Origin: Bdellovibrionales bacterium
GTDB lineage: Bacteria > Bdellovibrionota > Bdellovibrionia > Bdellovibrionales > UBA1609
Assembly (NCBI GenBank): GCA_020435185.1
Contig: JAGRAA010000325.1
Span: 1-7,357 of the forward strand
Length of the DNA: 7,357 nucleotides
Direction of reading: 5' to 3'
In this document: positions 5,448 through 7,357 of the stretch, piece after piece
Layout of the letters: every line of letters begins with the position of its first letter
How positions within the stretch are numbered: the first letter of the stretch is position 1
Translations under genes and position numbers: made by a program
The notes under the pieces: generated by a model
What the model saw: only the letters and a program-made list of their open reading frames with translations
Databases searched by the model: none
What the model was told of the DNA's origin: nothing

Positions 5448-6938
5448 ATGATCATCGAAGATATTCCGGCAATAAAAGGATACAAAAGCCTGCCTGATTT
5501 TAAGAAGGCTGCATATACTGCGATCGTAAGTGATCTTCATTTGTGCGAGGCAGAACCTGTAAATGTGAAATATCCTCTGTGGAAGAAATACAAAACAGAA
5601 GAGTTTTTCTTTGATAAAGAATTTTGTGAATTTTTAGACTACATCAAAGAGGAAGCTCAAGGTCAGCAAGTAGAGTTGATTTTAAATGGAGATATTTTTG
5701 ATTTTGATAGTGTGACGGCTACTCCAGAGGCACCGACCTTTAAAGTATCTAATCTGGAAAGGCATTCTAGTTTGTTGCCTCAAGAAGAAAAATCGAGCTT
5801 TAAAATAAAACGAATTTTACAGCATCATGCGATTTGGTTAGCTGGCCTTAGGCAATTTATTAAAGACGGAAATCGAGCGATTTTTGTTATAGGGAATCAT
5901 GACTTAGAACTGCATTGGCCTATTGTACAAAAAGATATATTAGAAGCTTTGGATTTAAAAGGTGAGGAACAAAAACTAGTTAGGTTTTGTGAATGGTTTT
6001 ACATATCCAACGAAGATACTCTTATAGAGCATGGAAATCAGTACGATCCTTATTGTTTAGCTTATGATCCTATTAATCCCTTTGTACAAAGATTTCAAAG
6101 GCTTCAGGTGCGCATTCCCTTTGGTAACGTTGCGACGAGAACGTTGATTAATAATATGGGATTTTTTAATCCCCATGTGGATTCAAATTATATTATGTCT
6201 GCGTGGGAGTATGTGAAATTTTTCTTTAAGTATATGATGAGGTCTCAGCCTTTTTTAATTTTAACGTGGTTGTTTTGGTCCATGGTGGCCATGGTGCTTT
6301 CTACGTTTGACCGTCTCACTCCTTCATTTAAAAATCCGTTAACTGTTGAAGATAAAATTGAATACATTGCCTACAAAGCCAATGCTACGCCGAGAATGGT
6401 AAGAGAGTTAAAAGAGCTGTCTTCTAGCCCAGGAGCAAATTTTTTGTTTATCGTCATGAGAGAGTTATGGTTAGACAGAGCCTTTTTTTTGCTTTTAGCT
6501 TTGGCAATTATTTTACAATTTTTTATTACCATTAATAATGTTTATGATGTTTCTTTTTTTTGGATGCTTATCCCGATGCTTTTGTTTTTGCCTTTTTTCT
6601 TATTTTATTCTCGAACCATTACCTCTGATGTAGCTGAGTATAAAGAGCCCAGAGAAAAAGTGTTGTGGATTTCTGGGCTGATTTCGAAAACAAACCGTGT
6701 AGTTTATGGACATACTCACGATGTGAGGCATGAGCTTATCGGCCCCATAGAGCATTTAAATTCGGGGACTTGGTCTCCCGCCTTTAAAGATGTGGAGTGT
6801 ACGATATCTGTTGATAAAAAAACATTTGTATGGATACAGCCAGACAAAAAAGGTGGCCGAAGAGCAGAAGTTTTAAGTTTCAATTTGAATGACATAAAAC
6901 CTGTCTTTTCTAAGAAGAGAAGTCCTAAGCAAGTGTGA
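5448..6938 (+). CDS. Membrane-associated calcineurin-like metallophosphoesterase
   Basis: A 496-aa protein with the complete two-metal phosphoesterase motif set: D29-x-H31 (SDLHL), G81-D82-x-x-D85 (NGDIFD), G149-N-H-D152, a histidine in EHGNQYD (H195), and G421-H-T-H424. These residues normally bind two metal ions and hydrolyse phosphomono- or diesters. The substrate cannot be read from the sequence. The DLHL/GNHD/GHTH pattern resembles LpxH-type and Ser/Thr-phosphatase-like families, but LpxH is about half this length, so I do not use that name. Between H195 and GHTH there is an insertion with three hydrophobic stretches at about 267-288, 345-366 and 373-392, implying membrane anchoring. There is no N-terminal signal peptide. 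The ribosome site is modest (AAGG, about 13 bases before ATG). It runs divergently from the SRP RNA-dnaX block and is followed by a 122-bp gap. Confidence 0.88.
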   Translation: MIIEDIPAIKGYKSLPDFKKAAYTAIVSDLHLCEAEPVNVKYPLWKKYKTEEFFFDKEFCEFLDYIKEEAQGQQVELILNGDIFDFDSVTATPEAPTFKVSNLERHSSLLPQEEKSSFKIKRILQHHAIWLAGLRQFIKDGNRAIFVIGNHDLELHWPIVQKDILEALDLKGEEQKLVRFCEWFYISNEDTLIEHGNQYDPYCLAYDPINPFVQRFQRLQVRIPFGNVATRTLINNMGFFNPHVDSNYIMSAWEYVKFFFKYMMRSQPFLILTWLFWSMVAMVLSTFDRLTPSFKNPLTVEDKIEYIAYKANATPRMVRELKELSSSPGANFLFIVMRELWLDRAFFLLLALAIILQFFITINNVYDVSFFWMLIPMLLFLPFFLFYSRTITSDVAEYKEPREKVLWISGLISKTNRVVYGHTHDVRHELIGPIEHLNSGTWSPAFKDVECTISVDKKTFVWIQPDKKGGRRAEVLSFNLNDIKPVFSKKRSPKQV

Positions 6939-7060
6939 AAGATCTTTAATTTCCTATTGAAAATCTACAAAACATTGCCCTCCTTGCAGTGAGGGTCGAG
7001 ATCTATGGTAGGGTTTATTTGCTGACAAAAATTAAAAGAATCAACGGTAAAGGTGAGGTT

Positions 7061-7357
7061 ATGTTAAGGTATTATTTTTATTTAGGTTTGTTTGTAAATT
7101 CTCTTTGTTTTTTTAATTTGAATGCAGAAACTATAGATCAAGAACTGCAACTGGCGGCAGCTCAGTGTAATGTTGAAGAAGCTCAATCTTTATTAGATAA
7201 GGGTGCAAACCCTTTGGCTTCTATGACTCCAGAAAGTGCGAATTCCTTTGATATGGTTATGACCTCAATGGGGATGGCTGCAAAGTCTAATAATATTGAA
7301 TTGTATCAAGACTGTTTGCGATTGGCTGAAATTATCAGAGGAGAAATCAACTCAAAG
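7061..7357 (+). CDS. Exported ankyrin-repeat protein, N-terminal part (cut by window edge)
   Basis: An open frame of 99 codons runs from ATG at 7061 to the last base of the window without a stop, so the gene continues beyond it. A strong ribosome site, AAGGTGAGG, lies just before the ATG. Residues 1-22 look like a signal peptide: a single Arg near the start, a hydrophobic core (FYLGLFVNSLCFF) and a likely cleavage after LNA before ETID. Residues about 29-52 match an ankyrin unit: LQLAAAQCNVEEAQSLLDKGANPLA has the hallmark LLDKGANP turn. The next unit is degenerate (MGMAAKSNNIELYQDCLRLAE). Export to the periplasm or beyond and a protein-binding role are inferred; number of repeats and any C-terminal domain are out of view. 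Confidence 0.78.
   Translation, partial: MLRYYFYLGLFVNSLCFFNLNAETIDQELQLAAAQCNVEEAQSLLDKGANPLASMTPESANSFDMVMTSMGMAAKSNNIELYQDCLRLAEIIRGEINSK

Noticed and set aside
6938..6947. Palindrome AAAGATCTTT overlapping the phosphoesterase stop
   Set aside because: A ten-base AT-rich palindrome is easily due to chance and has no supporting context.
6978..6995. CCCTC/GAGGG hairpin after the phosphoesterase as a terminator
   Set aside because: Only five base pairs with an eight-base loop and no U-tract after it on either strand.

Overview
This AT-rich window comes from a Gram-negative bacterium, most likely a predatory or predator-related member of the Bdellovibrionota (Bdellovibrio / Pseudobdellovibrio type). 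The assignment rests on a Myxococcus/Bdellovibrio-type MglA polarity GTPase embedded in a housekeeping operon, next to a PilZ-type (c-di-GMP) protein. It is an inference from gene content; no database search was possible.

Minus-strand block (5267 down to 193). Reading in the direction of transcription, the order is: the small signal recognition particle RNA (5267-5170), dnaX (TTG start at 5097), ybaB/ebfC, recR, mglA, nadA and, after a 131-bp gap, a PilZ-domain gene. The order SRP RNA-dnaX-ybaB-recR is the same as in Bacillus subtilis (scr-dnaX-yaaK-recR), so it is an old conserved cluster. dnaX to mglA is tightly coupled: ATGA overlap dnaX/ybaB, TAATG overlap ybaB/recR, and a recR stop codon abutting the mglA start. 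nadA follows after 48 bp. A weak hairpin with a U-tract (130-155) and a long AT-rich palindrome (94-125) close the block.

Plus-strand block (5448 to the end). It diverges from the SRP RNA and holds a 496-aa metallophosphoesterase whose catalytic motifs are interrupted by hydrophobic segments. The start of an exported ankyrin-repeat protein follows and is cut by the window edge at 7357. The divergent intergenic region contains a perfect 16-bp inverted repeat (5341-5356 / 5392-5407).

Functionally, the minus block joins replication (DnaX clamp loader), repair (RecR), nucleoid (YbaB), protein targeting (SRP RNA), NAD synthesis (NadA), cell polarity (MglA) and a probable c-di-GMP effector. I found no clear new defence, mobile or biosynthetic system. 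The most checkable unusual signals are: an in-frame A-AAA-AAC slippery site in dnaX placed where a gamma-type truncation would be made, with stops nearby in both alternative frames; the SRP RNA running into dnaX without a visible terminator; the divergent-region inverted repeat; and the membrane-interrupted phosphoesterase.
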